A stretch of 64,000 nucleotides of DNA from Taxillus chinensis (taxonomy: Eukaryota; Streptophyta; Magnoliopsida; Santalales; Loranthaceae). The notes under the pieces are model-generated. The model was not told the origin of the DNA, did no database searches, and saw only the letters and a list, made by a program, of their open reading frames with translations. Shown piece by piece: positions 11,931-23,060 of the stretch (its first letter is position 1; each line of letters begins with the position of its first letter). The position numbers and the translations under genes are program-made. The DNA lies in NCBI GenBank assembly GCA_023512835.1, contig CM042092.1, forward strand, positions 41,434,258 through 41,498,257. The letters are read 5' to 3'.

Positions 11931-12330
11931 AGTCACACTCTGACTGGGCTCAACCTTTTGAGCTAATGTGCGATGCGAGTGATTATCTTTGTGGGGGTAG
12001 TCTTAGGGCAAAGGCGAGAAAAGGTGTTTAGGGTCATTTACTATGCTAGTAAGACCTTAGATGATGCTCAACGGAACTATACCACCACCGAGAAAGAGTT
12101 CGTGGTTGTGGTTTATGGTGCAACAAGTTTAGACCCTACCTTTTGGGGTCTAAAGTCATTGTTTACACCGATCATGCTACGTTGAAATATTTGTTTGCTA
12201 AAAAAGAAGCTAAGCCACGCTTGATTAGGTGGGTTCTCCTCTTACAGGAATTTGACCTTGAAATTAGAGACACAAAGGGAGCCCTAAATTCTCGTGGCTG
12301 ATCACCTCTCCCGTGTGGAGAATGCACCTA
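11931..12330 (+). pseudogene. pol: Athila RNase H
   Basis: The domain degrades the RNA strand of the hybrid. Pieces visible are ELMCDASDY (about 11960), [20 protein letters not shown] (about 12040-12100), [17 protein letters not shown] (about 12150-12205) and [19 protein letters not shown] (about 12210-12275), followed by a disrupted form of the usual NxVADHLSR block. They are spread over at least two frames with stops between. Confidence 0.8.
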
Positions 12331-12399
12331 AGTCTCTACCCATTGTAGATGACTTTCCTGATGAGAAGTTGTTTGAGGTGCATCATCTTCCTTGGTTTG

Positions 12400-13606
12400 C
12401 TTGATATAGCAAATTATTTAGCCACCGGGTTCATACCCAAGCGGTTAGACTACCACCAGGAGAAAGAAATTGTTAGTGGATGCTAGGAAATTCATTTGGG
12501 AAGACCCAATTCTTTATAGGAGGTGTCCAGACCAAATCATTAGAAAGTGTGTCCTTGAGGAGGAGGTAGATGACATAATACATCATTGTCATGCATCACA
12601 TTATGGGGGCCACTTTGGGGTGCAAAGAAGCGTGGCTAAGATCATGCGGTGTGGCTTTTATTGGCCTCACATGGTGAAAGACACCTATGTCTACATCAAA
12701 AAGTGTGATAGATGTCAAAGGGTAGGTGGTTTGTCTAGGAAAAATGAGATGCCCTTAACCTGGAATCCTTCCAGTTGAAATTTTTGACATTTGGGGCATT
12801 GATTTCATGGGGCCATTCCCCAATTCGATGGGTACTCATACATTTTGCTTGCTGTGGATTATGTGTCTAAGTGGGTAGAAGCTATTCCTACTAGAGTGAA
12901 TGATGCTAGGGTTGTGACTCACTTCCTTACTAGGAACATCTTTAGCCGTTTTGGGACACCAAGGGCTATAATCGGTGATTAGGGTAGTCATTCTGCAATA
13001 AATTGTTTGATAAATTATTGAACAAGTATGGTGTCACTCATAGGAAGTCTTTAGCTTACCACCCACAAGCTAATGGACAAGGAAGTGTCCAATAGGGAGA
13101 TTAAGGCCATTTTAGAGAAAACTGTTGGAGCCAATAGGAAAGATTGGTCTCAAAGGCTTGATGAAGCCTTATGGGCATATAGGACAGCTTACAAAACTCC
13201 CATTGGGATGTCACCTTACCGTATTCTATATGGTAAGGCATGTCACTTGCCTGTGGAACTAGAACACAAGGCTCATTGGGCCTTGAAGAAGTTAAATTTC
13301 AACCCACAAGAGATCAAGGAGCTTAGGATGACTCAATTAATTGAGTTAGATGAGCTTAGGTTGGATGCCTATGATAGTGCTAAATTTTACAAAGAAAGAA
13401 CTAAGAAATGGCATGATAGGCAACTCAACAATGAACCTTTAACCTTAGGGCAGAAAGTTCTTCTATTTAACACAAGGTTGAGGTTATTTCCTGGCAAATT
13501 AAGGTCCAAGTGGATGGGACCTTTTGTGATAATTGATAAGAAGCCATATGGGAGCTTTGAGCTCCAAGTCTGTAGATGGCAAGAAATTTTGGGTGAATGG
13601 CAATAG
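12400..13606 (+). pseudogene. pol: Athila integrase
   Basis: Integrase inserts the cDNA into the genome. The zinc-binding HHCC region is open at 12470-12778 (HHCHASHYGGHFGV ... CDRCQRVGG). The catalytic core follows in broken frames: GIDFMGPFP (first Asp, about 12800), a degraded IIGD-GSH (second Asp, about 12970) with a TAG stop next to it, then HPQANGQ and [10 protein letters not shown] carrying the catalytic Glu. The C-terminal part is open from 13073 to 13606 and ends with the GPFVI block. No chromodomain is visible, as expected for Athila. Confidence 0.88.
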
Positions 13607-13960
13607 GCTGAAACCTTACTTTGATTCAACTCGAGAGGGAGATAGTTGATTCCCTCTCTTTCACCATTGCATGATCATCATGAAAGTCTAGCTACGGACT
13701 TTAAATAAAGCGCTGGTTGGGAGGCAACCCAATGTTTATTGCTGTGTTTTATTTTATGTTATTTTCTCTTATTTGTTTTCTTCAATAAATTTGTTTGCAA
13801 GCTAACCATTGTGCAGGAGACTTTGTTCCTTTCTTAGCTAACCATGTGCGGGATGAGCAAATTTTTGGGTCCTGAACTTGTGGAATTGTTTTTAAAGTCA
13901 AAGTCAAGGAGGAAGGAGCAAGTGAAGCCCAAAAGTGCTTGAAGATGGGCTCAAACAATT
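13607..13960 (+). other. Spacer after Athila integrase
   Basis: I see no coding signal. The segment separates pol from the promoter-like stretch and the accessory gene. Its text (GGGAGGCAACCCAATGTTT around 13720) is of the kind that follows pol in Athila elements. Confidence 0.5.
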
Positions 13961-14404
13961 CACGTGCAAGACTTAAAGAAGGTCCATAATGCAAAAGCAA
14001 CTCGGTGGAGAAATTTGGGCCAGTTTGGGCCTGAACGTGAATTTGCACGTGAATTGCCCAATTCACGTGCACCTCCTTTTGAGCCGTAACTTTCTGGAAT
14101 AGTAGATGAAGACCATGTGAATCACGTTTACTCTTGCACGCAAATTGCTAGGCTTGTCATATGGAGGCCCAAAAATGCAAAATACCGATTTTAGCCCTCC
14201 TAGAAGCTTCCCACAATTCACGTGCGAAGGGAGTATTGCTTGCCAGCTCAGTGGGGACCCACCACCAAAGTTTGGGACGATCTCGACTCGCACGCCAATT
14301 CAGCCAATTCACGTGCGAGAGGGTATTTTGGTCGAACACTCGAAAAGTTAGGGGCACGTGTATCACGCCAATTGGAGCCTCTTTCCTTCGCACGCTATAT
14401 AAAG
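13961..14404 (+). promoter_or_regulatory. Internal promoter-like region before the Athila accessory gene
   Basis: Six CACGTG boxes (13961, 14046, 14064, 14219, 14310 and 14355) lie in 400 bp and are followed by CTATATAAAGG at 14394-14404. An ATG opens the accessory gene 123 bp downstream of the TATA box. The CACGTG pairs resemble those of the LTR promoter, so the 3' gene may have its own promoter. This is inferred from motifs only. Confidence 0.5.
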
Positions 14405-14526
14405 GGAGGCCATCTTCAAAGGCTTCCACACCAAAATCACTCCCGGATCCGAGTATTAGAGAAGCTCGCCCTTTTGCTCTCTTGCTCTTCGGTTTTTGCT
14501 CTTGTTCTTATTTTCTCATTCCAAAG

Positions 14527-16530
14527 ATGGTGCGCACAAGGAGGACCGGCCAGGAGGAGGTGCACTCACCTAGTGCTGATAGCCAACCTGAGGAGGAGAT
14601 ACTCTTGGGGCATGCTCTGGATATGCAGGCTTTGGAGGCTTCGTAGCCGGGCTGGGCTAGAGAGGTGGTCGTTAAAATTCAAACTCGGGATTACAAAGGT
14701 TAGTATCGCCTTGCCCGGCCTATTTCCTATTCTGCCTTACAAGACTTCTATGCATCTGTCTCTGGGAATGAGGATGAACCGATAGGGGTTGTGCAAGGGG
14801 TTTATGTCGAATAACCCCTGATATTATTAGAAATTGCTTTAACCTCCCTGAACCCAGTAGTAGCTTCCCTCGGCCTAAGCCTAGGAGAATTTGGTACCGC
14901 ATGTAACTATGCTAGAAAATTTCAAAGTCGAAGAAGCGCGTATACCAAGAATGGTTTTGTTGGAAAATTTAGATGCCTAGCTTACCTGGTAGGGAAATGC
15001 TTATTGATTGGACAGGTGGGCTAGATAGTGTGCCTAAGCCACACCTGGAGTTCATGTATAGCATTGATCACATGCTAAATGTGGATTGGGCCACTACCAT
15101 TTTTAATTGGTGGAAGAAAAACTCATCCAAGCGGATAAATGGCGGAATTTTGTGTGTGATATTTCAAAGCATGCCTGCTTTGCAATTTTCCTCCATGGAG
15201 AGCATTACTTTTCCTTCTCACCGGGTGTTAAGAGTATTGCAAGTGAAGGAGGTTTGGGGGTCAGCACCAGAGGTCATTGGGCAACCAATGTTCCTCCTCC
15301 ATCACAGCCCGCTAGGCACGGTGTTCATGTGGAGCGATCCACGGACTTTGCAAGGGAGACCTCTCCTCATTTGGATCAAAGGAAGCAGACTCTATACGAG
15401 ACTCACCGCCATGTACATGCGGTTCAATGTACACAAAGAAGACATTTTCAATTTCTTTCAAGGCATTAGTGGGCAGGTGGTGAGCGAAGTGGAGGTCATC
15501 AATTGGGCGATCACTAATGGGCACATCACTAATGCCCAATTTGAAGAATTAATGGCACTCATCTCTGGGAGACCAACAAGCTACTTCACAACCTAGAACC
15601 CGAGCATGGGAGGCCCCGGATGTAGCCGCTCATGCATCACCTAGAGCATGGGAGGCCCCAGATGTAGCCGCTCATGCATCACCTAGAGCATGGGAGGCCC
15701 CGAAGCTCCTCCTGCCGCATCTATCGAAGCTTGGAGGGAAGAAACACAGCAGCTCAGGGAGGCCAATGCCGGAACCCGGCGCGAGGTGGAAACCCTGAGG
15801 AAGGACAACAAAGAAGTCAAAGGCCTCCTAGGCAAAATCTGGAAGGCTTTGAGCAAGAGGAAAGCATCAAAACGTTCTCCTATAGTGGAGATATCTCGAT
15901 GAAGAACCCTCTCCATCCCCTGAAGATGCTTATCCAGCCCAGGAAGATCCACCTCAACAAGAACCTTCAGCTCACCCATCTTACTCTCACCCGAGAGGAG
16001 GCGCCGCAAGAACAGGGTATTCACCCTTCCAACCTCAAGAGGAGGCAGAGCCAGCAGCAGGGTATTCACCCTTCCGGCCTTTTACGTATCCTGCATATTC
16101 TCGGGCCCTGGTGCCTGCTATACTTCCAGGTATCTTGGGGTGCATACATGCCCGCCGAACCTGAAGATCTACTTGGCCCTCCTGTTCATTTAATCATTAA
16201 TCCGCTTTATCGTCGAAGAGAGCCAAGCAAGATTTGAAGAATTCATCAATTCCACAGTCATAGGGCTCGATTTATACGGGATAATGATATCTTCACTCCT
16301 TTTAGCTTGAAGAGGATCTCGAGAGAATGAATATCTCTATGCCGACGAGATAGACCTCTTCCGCAGGACCATGCGGTATGTAGTGGAGGCCGAGCCACAT
16401 AATTACCCCTTAACCGGGTACACTTCCATCATGCTTTGTGTGAGCTTTTCAATCAACCCCTGTCCGAGGAGGTATGGCGCCAACGCATTAATGGAGAGAA
16501 TGAAGGGCACCGCCCTTGGCATGGTATGCA
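14527..16530 (+). pseudogene. Athila 3' accessory gene, N-terminal domain and linker (broken)
   Basis: The start ATG gives the basic MVRTRRTGQEE. A stop falls at 14644, but the same frame continues to QDFYASV and VVQGVYV. After a frame change, ITPDIIRNCFNLPEP follows (about 14810-14862). This FY...V...ITP...NLP pattern also occurs in the copia accessory gene at 24038. From memory it resembles the 'putative plant transposon protein' domain, which I could not check. An open stretch runs 14973-15596. Then come a 14-residue repeat (15602-15702), a coiled-coil-like Glu/Arg/Lys run (15700-15900, IEAWREETQQLREAN) and a Pro-rich segment with two GYSPF motifs (about 15900-16100). The Ulp1-like domain follows. 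Function is unknown; the position is where Athila elements often carry an 'env-like' ORF. Confidence 0.6.
15602..15702 (+). repeat. 42-bp in-frame tandem repeat (2.4 copies)
   Basis: Units start at 15602, 15644 and 15686 and are almost identical. One frame stays open through the array and encodes AWEAPDVAAHASPR per unit. The period is a multiple of three, which fits expansion inside a protein linker. Confidence 0.8.
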
Positions 16531-16934
16531 TGAGGTGCTGATTCCGGTGCACATTGACCGCCACTATGTACTTGTCCGTGTGAATCGGATGTAGGCCATG
16601 CCGTGCTATATGATCCAAGCCAAGGCGAAGGGTTTGCTAAACGGAAAAGACACAGTTAGTGCATGGGTTCATCAAACGCATGAAAGTGGCAATGATCAAA
16701 GAAGGCTTGTTGGCGGACAAGCTCCCTCTTATTCACTACAATGAAATGCAAATTCCCCAACAGCCTGACCAATTCAGCTGTGGGATCTTTGTTTGTTACT
16801 ACATGATGGGTATTCTGCAAGGGAAGGAAAATTGGGAAGTGCGCGGCGAGACGTCGGTCGACTTTGTGGCTCAAGGTGCGACGAATGGTGGCCAATGTCA
16901 TCTACTATTACAAGTGTGCCAAACCAGGGGGTAA
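16531..16934 (+). pseudogene. Athila Ulp1/C48-like protease domain (frameshifted)
   Basis: The domain belongs to the Ulp1 SUMO-protease-like cysteine peptidases. His is in DRHYVLVRV (about 16550-16580), Asp in the LYDPSQ text (about 16600-16620), and Gln-Cys in IPQQPDQFSCGIFVCYYMM (about 16752-16808). Compared with the copy at 2978-3424 there is a one-base loss near 16586 and a two-base gain near 16650, which put the His/Asp half and the Cys half in different frames. The C-terminal half is open from 16659 to 16934. It ends the accessory gene and is followed by the 3' UTR. Proposed roles, such as SUMO or ubiquitin removal from host or element proteins, are inference. Confidence 0.75.
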
Positions 16935-17768
16935 CCGTTTTTCCTACTCCTTCTTTTATGCCATGCGGACATAGCATATTTTAAGTGTGGTGTATAGGGA
17001 GTTACTTGAGCCACTTGCTTGTCTTTTATATTGTGATTGCATGTTTTATTAAAAAAAAAACAAAAAAAAAAACAAAAAAACAAAAATGATTTGCTTGTAG
17101 AGACATGGATATTAAGTATGCAATTTTGGCTTAAAATTTAATTTTTATGCCACATTAGTATCATGTTGTGATAAGGGTGTTAAAGTAGTTAAAATGTGCT
17201 CTGAATTGGTTTAATCATGTCTTTATCTTTTGAATGATATCACCATGTTTTTGGAGCTGAGTTTTGAATATTAGCTGAGCATGAAATGCTATGATAGACC
17301 TAAGTAACCCTTAAAGTTGAGTGAAAAAGAAATGAAAAATGAGAACAGCTTCTTTTAGCCTTTGAGTGCCATTTTAGGGTATGGGTAATAGTTTGATTTG
17401 CTACTCTTCTTTGCACTTAACATTGGTTATTTAATGGTAGGAGTCAAGTAAGCATGTGATTACTTATTAGTGCTCAGTGTTTGGTGTGTGGAGTTAGGAT
17501 GCAAGACCTCTAAGTCATTGTGACTGTCTTTGCATTCTTTTCTTTATTTTGTGATATTATTGGAAAAGGCTGTGATATGGAATGTGAAAAAGCCATCACT
17601 TAATTGGAAAATGGGATGTGAGACATCAATGAATTTCTGTCTCCCCTTATGTAGCAAAATGGCAAGGGGTTTGCATTAGAAAAACCAATGTTATGTGAGT
17701 AAAAAAAAAAAAAAAGAGTGAATAATCCATCAAGGGAGAGCATAAAATGCAACCTTGTAAGGTTATTA

Positions 17769-17801
<33 letters not shown>

Positions 17802-18434
17802 AAGATTCAGAATAAAAGCCACACTGGCTTGATGTTTATGTGTGATTATTTATTTGTGTAGCCACATTGGCTCAGTTTTGTGTTTTGAGAGTGTTGAGCT
17901 CAATTCTTTAGCTCATGTTTTGTTTATTGAGTTTAGAATAGAGTGTGAGTTGAAATAAAGTAGAATAGAGAGTGTGTTTTCTTTGATGAGCACAATAGGG
18001 AACTCTCATGATTGCTTGGCAAGTACTTAATCAATAGCTGATGGCGAGTGTAGAGATAGAGTTTTCCATCCATTGTTCATTGATAGGCATTGGGCTTGAG
18101 AATTATTATATTTGAGTGAGGCCGCTTATCCTTGGTAAGAACTTAAAGGGAAACTAGGTGCTATTTTATCATGGATTGCTTGCTCATATCTCGAAATTTA
18201 AGTGGAGATATTGCATGGTTGTTGGACTAGGGATATGGACATGAATGAACTAAGCTATGACTCATTTTGATGCTTAAATTCCCATTTCATCATGATAGAG
18301 TTGCATGCTTAGGAAACCATGATTCTCCTTGATTGTTATTTTATTTTTCTTCCGTTTGATTGCGTGTTTATTTTATTTTTGCATGCTTGTATGTTTTTGC
18401 TTGAGGACAAGCAATGGTTCAAGTGTGGTGTATT
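16935..18434 (+). other. Athila 3' UTR (copy 3) and polypurine tract
   Basis: This AT-rich non-coding region carries several A-runs (17050-17090, 17700-17716, 17771-17800). It ends in AAGTGTGGTGTATT immediately before the 3' LTR, where plus-strand DNA synthesis would be primed. It matches copies 1 and 2. No gene is visible. Confidence 0.8.
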
Positions 18435-19946
18435 TGATAACGTGCATTTTATGCCGTTATTCTAGTGTTTATTTAGGATGTTTAAGAGCATGAATAGAGC
18501 CTTATTGCTTCATATATCATATATATTTGCTCTAACCCCTAGGAATATGCTAGTTGCAAATACATGCGCTTTTAAGCCGTTTTTGGCAGGTTTTGGACCT
18601 CACTTTTGACATAGTAGATGACCTCAAACAATTGGCGTGCAAGAACAAAAAGTTGCTTAGAATGATGGCCTCTACCTACCAGGAGAAATTTCAGAGCATT
18701 TGGAGCTAATTTGGAGTTGCACGTGAATTCACCCATATCACGTGCAAGCATATTTTTGCCTCTCAGGCCTCTACATGATGCAAGGAAGCTTGGGGTGAAG
18801 TTTGAGCTGATTTGGAGGTGCACGTGAATTCACCATATCACGTGCAAATTGGCGTGCAGAGATATTTTTGGACCGATCCAACCGTTTTTCCATGCCGATC
18901 ATTTGTTCCTAAAGGCCCAAGTCCAAATTGTGGATGGAAGATAGAGTTTTTAATGTTTCGAGTGTTACTTATCAAAACTACGCCGTTTTGATAAGTGGGC
19001 TAGGGTACACACCTCAAGGCCCATCCAAACTCTATAAATAAGAGCTCCACGCCCCTTTGCTAGCAAAGCCTAACCCCCTACACGTTTTAGAGAGAGAGAG
19101 AGGCTCCACGTCTTGGAGGCAGTCCTTGACCTAGGAGAGCAGCCGTCGCAGCCCGTCGCGGATTTTGGAGCCTGGATTTGAAGCTTTGTTGTGCGCGTGA
19201 TCAAGAAGAAGATGTTGAGCTTTTCTTGCTTTGTGTTTGCTTGTAATCATGCGTGAGTAGTCTTTTAATCTAGGGGGAGCAATGTAGCCCCCTTGTTGCT
19301 TTCTTGTGTTTATGAATATTTGGGTTTGGATGATTGAAGTTTTGCATGTTTTATGAATCTGTTCTTAATTCTATCTTTGGATGTACACCTTGGTATTCTT
19401 AGCCCTAGTCTGGGGCGGATTGAGATTCATAACTTATTTGTAATTGATGTGATCATTATCCTTTTGCAAGTATGATTTATTGGCTTTGCATGTTTGTGTG
19501 TTTTGATGACCATTCTGGCATACAACTCTTAAAAGGACCTCAATGACCATTTGTTGTCCTTGGCTTATGTTTAGCATGTTTTCAATCAGACAACCCTAAT
19601 ACCACGAACCAGTAGAGATAACATAGGAAGGTGAAATTGTGACCCTAGATGCTTTTAATCCTTGAATCTTAATCCTAAAATCAGTTTACTTTCTTTGTTT
19701 ATTCAGAAAACCACATAAAAATTAGATCTTTAGATTAAAAAAGAAAACTTTTTGCCAAGACATTTTATAGAACAAGAGTAATTGGGTGATTTGATTTGAG
19801 AACTAGAGAACTAGGTTAATCCCTGTGGGTTCGACCCCTTTCTTTCCGTTATTCTTTTAGTGCAAACTTAGGGAATTTATTATTTTGAAGAGGGATTTAA
19901 CGACATTAGCTAGCTCTTTTAGAGAGGCTAAAAATCTTGTCTATCA
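18435..19946 (+). repeat. Athila 3' LTR (LTR D)
   Basis: The LTR starts TGATAACGTGC and ends TTGTCTATCA, followed by the CACAC target duplication. It is close to LTR C along its whole length; the differences I saw are mostly single-base length changes in homopolymers. It contains the same CACGTG pairs, palindrome, TATA and GA tract. Confidence 0.92.
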
Positions 19947-21007
19947 CACACAAACATGCAAAGCCAATAAATCATACTTGCAAAAGGATAATGATCACAC
20001 CAATTACAAATAAGTTATGAATCTCAATTCGCCCCAGACTAGGGCTAAAAATACCAAGGTGTACATCCAAAGATAGAATTAAGAACAGATTCATAAAACA
20101 TGCAAAACAATCATCCAAACCCAAATATTCATAAACACAGCAAAACAACAAGGGGGCTACATTGCTCCCCTAGATTAAAGAACTACTCACGCATGATTAC
20201 AAGCAAAACCATAGCAGAAAAGCTAAACATCTTCTTCTTAACCACGCGCACAGCAAAGCTTCAAATCCAAGCTCCAAAATCCGCGACGGCTGCGACAGCT
20301 GCGACGGCTGCTCTCCTAGGTCAAGGAGCAACCTCCAAGTCGTGAAGCCTCTCTCTCTCTCTCTCTAAAAACGTGTAGGGGGTCTAGGGATTCCTAGCAG
20401 AGGGTGTGGAGCTCTTATTTATAGAGTTTGGATGGGCCTTGAGGTGTGTACCCTAGCCCATCTATCAAAACGACGTAGTTTTGATAAGTGACACTCCAAA
20501 CTTTAAAATCTCTATCTTCCATCCACAATTTGGACATGGGCCTTCAGAAACAATTGATCAGCATGGAAAAACGATAGGATCGGCCCAAAAATATCTCTGC
20601 ACGTCAATTTGCACGTGATATGGTGAATTCACGTGCACCTCCAAATCAGCTCAAACTTCTCCCCAAGCTTCCTTGCATCCTGTAGAGGCCTGAGAGGCAA
20701 AAATAGGCTTGCACGTGAAATGGGTGAATTCACGTGCAGCTCCAAATGCTCTGAAATTTCTGTGGTAGGTAGAGGACATCATTCTAAGAAACGTTTGTTC
20801 TTGCACGCCAATTGTTTGAGGCCATCTACTATGCAAAAGTGAGCTCCAAAATATGCCAAAACAGCTTTAAAAACGCATGTATTTGCAAATAGCATCTTCC
20901 TAGGGGTTAGAGCAAATATATATGATATATGAGGCAATAAGGCTCTAATCATGCTCTTAAACATCCTAAATAAACACTAGAATAACGGCATAAAATGCAC
21001 GTTATCA
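19947..21007 (-). repeat. Inverted Athila LTR, 5' two thirds
   Basis: Read on the minus strand it begins TGATAACGTGCATTTTATG at 21007 and runs to the CACAC duplication. It continues the fragment at 6061-6525. It carries the clearest form of the ACGT palindrome (20463-20486, arms TATCAAAACGAC and mirror), a TATA box, and CACGTG pairs near 20610-20735. Confidence 0.9.
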
Positions 21008-21594
21008 GTGCACGTGACAATGAACATGACAATGGCTTGTCACGGGTAGTGGTGTTTTTGCATGGGAGCCTTCTAGAAGTTATTTTAAGTCTTGTGGCAA
21101 AATCTTAGGGCATTTGGAGCTTGGACGTGACAATGGCCTTTGTCACGTACAGCCATGTTTTTGCACCATCACCTTGGTTTTGTTATTCTAATAATCTTTT
21201 GCCAAAGTGACATGTTTGAATTATGAGTATTTTTTCATGTGTGGATGTGGGAAGGTTGTAGCATGTTTTAATCAAAACTACATCGTTTTTATGATGGAGT
21301 TCACTTAATCAAAACTACGTCATTTTGATGTTGTGGTGTCTATATAAGGAGGTGGAGACATCTTGTGTTGGGGTTTTAGGGTTCATCCGCCGCACCATCG
21401 CAGAAAGAGAGGGAGGGAGATTGGGAGAGAGAGCTCCTGATCGTGGCTGCCGTGGAGGTTCCCGTGGTTGGACGGCATTTGGTGTGGAAGCAAGAGCGTG
21501 AAGGATCCTTCTGAGGTAGGGGTTCTGTCTCTTTCAGTACCCATTTCAGGGTTAGGCCCTGTGGTGGATGATTTGTAGCGTATTGTCATTGTTG

Positions 21595-21597
<3 letters not shown>

Positions 21598-21643
<46 letters not shown>
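21598..21643. repeat. AT dinucleotide microsatellite
   Basis: This is 46 bp of uninterrupted AT alternation inside the Tekay-type LTR. A comparable TA run occurs in the Tekay LTR at 42695-42748. Confidence 0.95.
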
Positions 21644-21646
<3 letters not shown>

Positions 21647-21878
21647 AATCCATATAGGTGTGACCTCCTATATGGATGTTGGCCTTCAATGGCATGTTTC
21701 GTTTGATTCTGACGTTGAGTCCAAGGTATGGGAACTGTCGGGGTTCATTGCGGGGCAGTGGGCCTTAGAGGCCGTTGGGATGTCTGTGGTTCATTAGGAT
21801 TCGTTTTGCTGTAGGATCACGTGGGAAACCTTGGTCTTTCCGAGGGGAAATATACTTGATATAATGATTGTTGATCCA

Positions 21879-22038
21879 GATGCATGTTATGTGTTTGATT
21901 ATATGCCTGTGTGGCTGAGATGCATGCTATGTGTTTGATTATATGCTTGTGTGGCTAAGATGCATGCTATGTGTTTGATTATATGCCTGTGTGGCTGAGA
22001 TGTATGCTATGTGTTTGATTGTATGCCTGTGTGGCTAG
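21879..22038 (+). repeat. 40-bp tandem repeat, four copies
   Basis: Units start at 21879, 21919, 21959 and 21999 and contain GATGCATGCTATGTGTTTGA and TGTGTGGCTGA. They differ at only a few positions. Confidence 0.9.
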
Positions 22039-22049
22039 AGCCTTCGAGG

Positions 22050-22145
22050 CTAGTTATGGAGCCCGGTGGCTATGGAAGCCCGTGGCTAGTTATAGAGCCC
22101 GGTGGCTGTGGAAGCCCGTGGCTGGTTATGGAGCCTGTGTGGCTA
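22050..22145 (+). repeat. 36-bp tandem repeat, about 2.6 copies
   Basis: The unit holds TAGTTATGGAGCCCGGTGG and GAAGCCCGTGG. It lies directly after the 40-bp array in the U5 part of the LTR. Confidence 0.8.
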
Positions 22146-22673
22146 TAATAGTTGTACCTGTTGATGTGGCTTGTTTGTGCATAAATGTTGATTATAGCCT
22201 ATCTGTATAGTATTGTCACGACACTGCACTCGTGCACATCAACATGTAGAAGTTGGGAGCAAGATTCCTACTAAGCTGTGGTTGCTCACCCCTCCCATTG
22301 TGTTTTGTTTACTTTTCAGGAAACTACATGCGTTAGGTGGGAACACCAAGGTGCAAGAAAGTTCGCCTTTATTGCTTTGTTTAATATTGTCTTGTGGTTA
22401 TTTTTGTGGGACTTTTATGACCCCAAGGGGGAGATATTGTAAGGGGAAATTTAATTGTAATAAAAGCATGTTTGGTTTGTAAAAACCTATTGTCCGGTTT
22501 GTAATTGATTATTATGTTTTAATTTGAATAAAGATATATGGTTTGGTCTTTCTAAATATCTATACCGGGAGTTTGAGCCCTGTGTAGAGTTATTTTTTCC
22601 CAACACCTTGCCCACCGGGTGGGTAAAGGGGAGTCACGACGGTTTCCTCAGGTTAGAAATTCGGGGCGTGATA

Positions 22674-23060
22674 GATAGTGAATTTGGGACTTAGTATCCA
22701 AAGGACTCCAACTTCTCTTTTTTCAGATATTTAGATGCTGATTTTTGCCGGGTGTCGCATCGATTGGAAGAGCATTAGCGGTACTTGTCGTTCCTTGGAA
22801 ACAGATTGATTTCATGGTTCAAGAAGAAGCAGAATTCCGTATCAACCTCTTCGCCGAGGCGGAATATATAGTTCGTTGGGAGTTGCTGCGCACAGCTACT
22901 CTGGATGCAAAGTGAACTTAGTGACTACGATTTCAACATGACATCTGTTCCCTCGTCTGCGACAATACTAGTGCGATTGCCATCAGCAACAATCCTATTA
23001 TACATGCAAAGACCACATTGAAGTCGGGTATCATTTCATCCGAGATCATGTTTGGATGTT
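22674..23060 (+). pseudogene. pol: Ty1/copia RNase H, C-terminal part
   Basis: The order is NLGL and YPKDSNF text, DADF (about 22734), a GTC-FLGNRLISWFKKKQNSVS block, AEAEYI (about 22853-22870), a CCAQ-LWM segment, CDNT-like text, and a terminal HIE-R-HFIRDHV-like block. This is the end of pol in Ty1/copia elements, and the wording is closest to Sirevirus-type elements. Several frameshifts and stops interrupt it. The left side is cut by the Tekay-type LTR, so RT and upstream parts are absent. The element continues right into a long 3' accessory gene and LTR. Confidence 0.82.

Larger units (their letters stand above)
6526..19946 (+). mobile_element. Complete Athila-type Ty3/gypsy retrotransposon with a 3' Ulp1-like accessory gene
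   Basis: The order is 5' LTR, PBS, gag, protease, RT, RNase H, integrase, accessory gene, Ulp1-like domain, 3' UTR, polypurine tract, 3' LTR, about 13.4 kb in all. CACAC flanks both sides (6521-6525 and 19947-19951) as a 5-bp target-site duplication. The gag, protease motif DLGAS, RT motif FMDD and post-integrase ORF position are those of the Athila lineage. The coding regions are broken by many small indels and stops while the two LTRs stay very similar. The element is therefore either a recently moved, trans-mobilised defective copy, or its frames have been damaged by base-calling errors. Confidence 0.9.
21008..22673 (+). repeat. Tekay-type gypsy LTR, 5'-truncated
   Basis: The right end, ATTCGGGGCGTGATA, matches the GGGGCGTGACA end of the Tekay LTRs found elsewhere here. 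Internal text such as AAGCTGTGG..TGCTCACCCCTCC (about 22270) is also shared with the Tekay LTR at 42350-44650 read in reverse. It has two ACGT-core near-palindromes (21276-21330), TATATAAGG (about 21343), a GA-rich tract, and a conserved GAG/GTAGGG site. The left part is missing where the inverted Athila LTR begins. No internal Tekay genes follow, so it is a solo or residual LTR. Confidence 0.75.

Noticed and set aside
14527..16530. Viral-type envelope gene in Athila
   Set aside because: No signal peptide or membrane anchor seen; the C-terminal half is protease-like, so 'env-like' would mislead.
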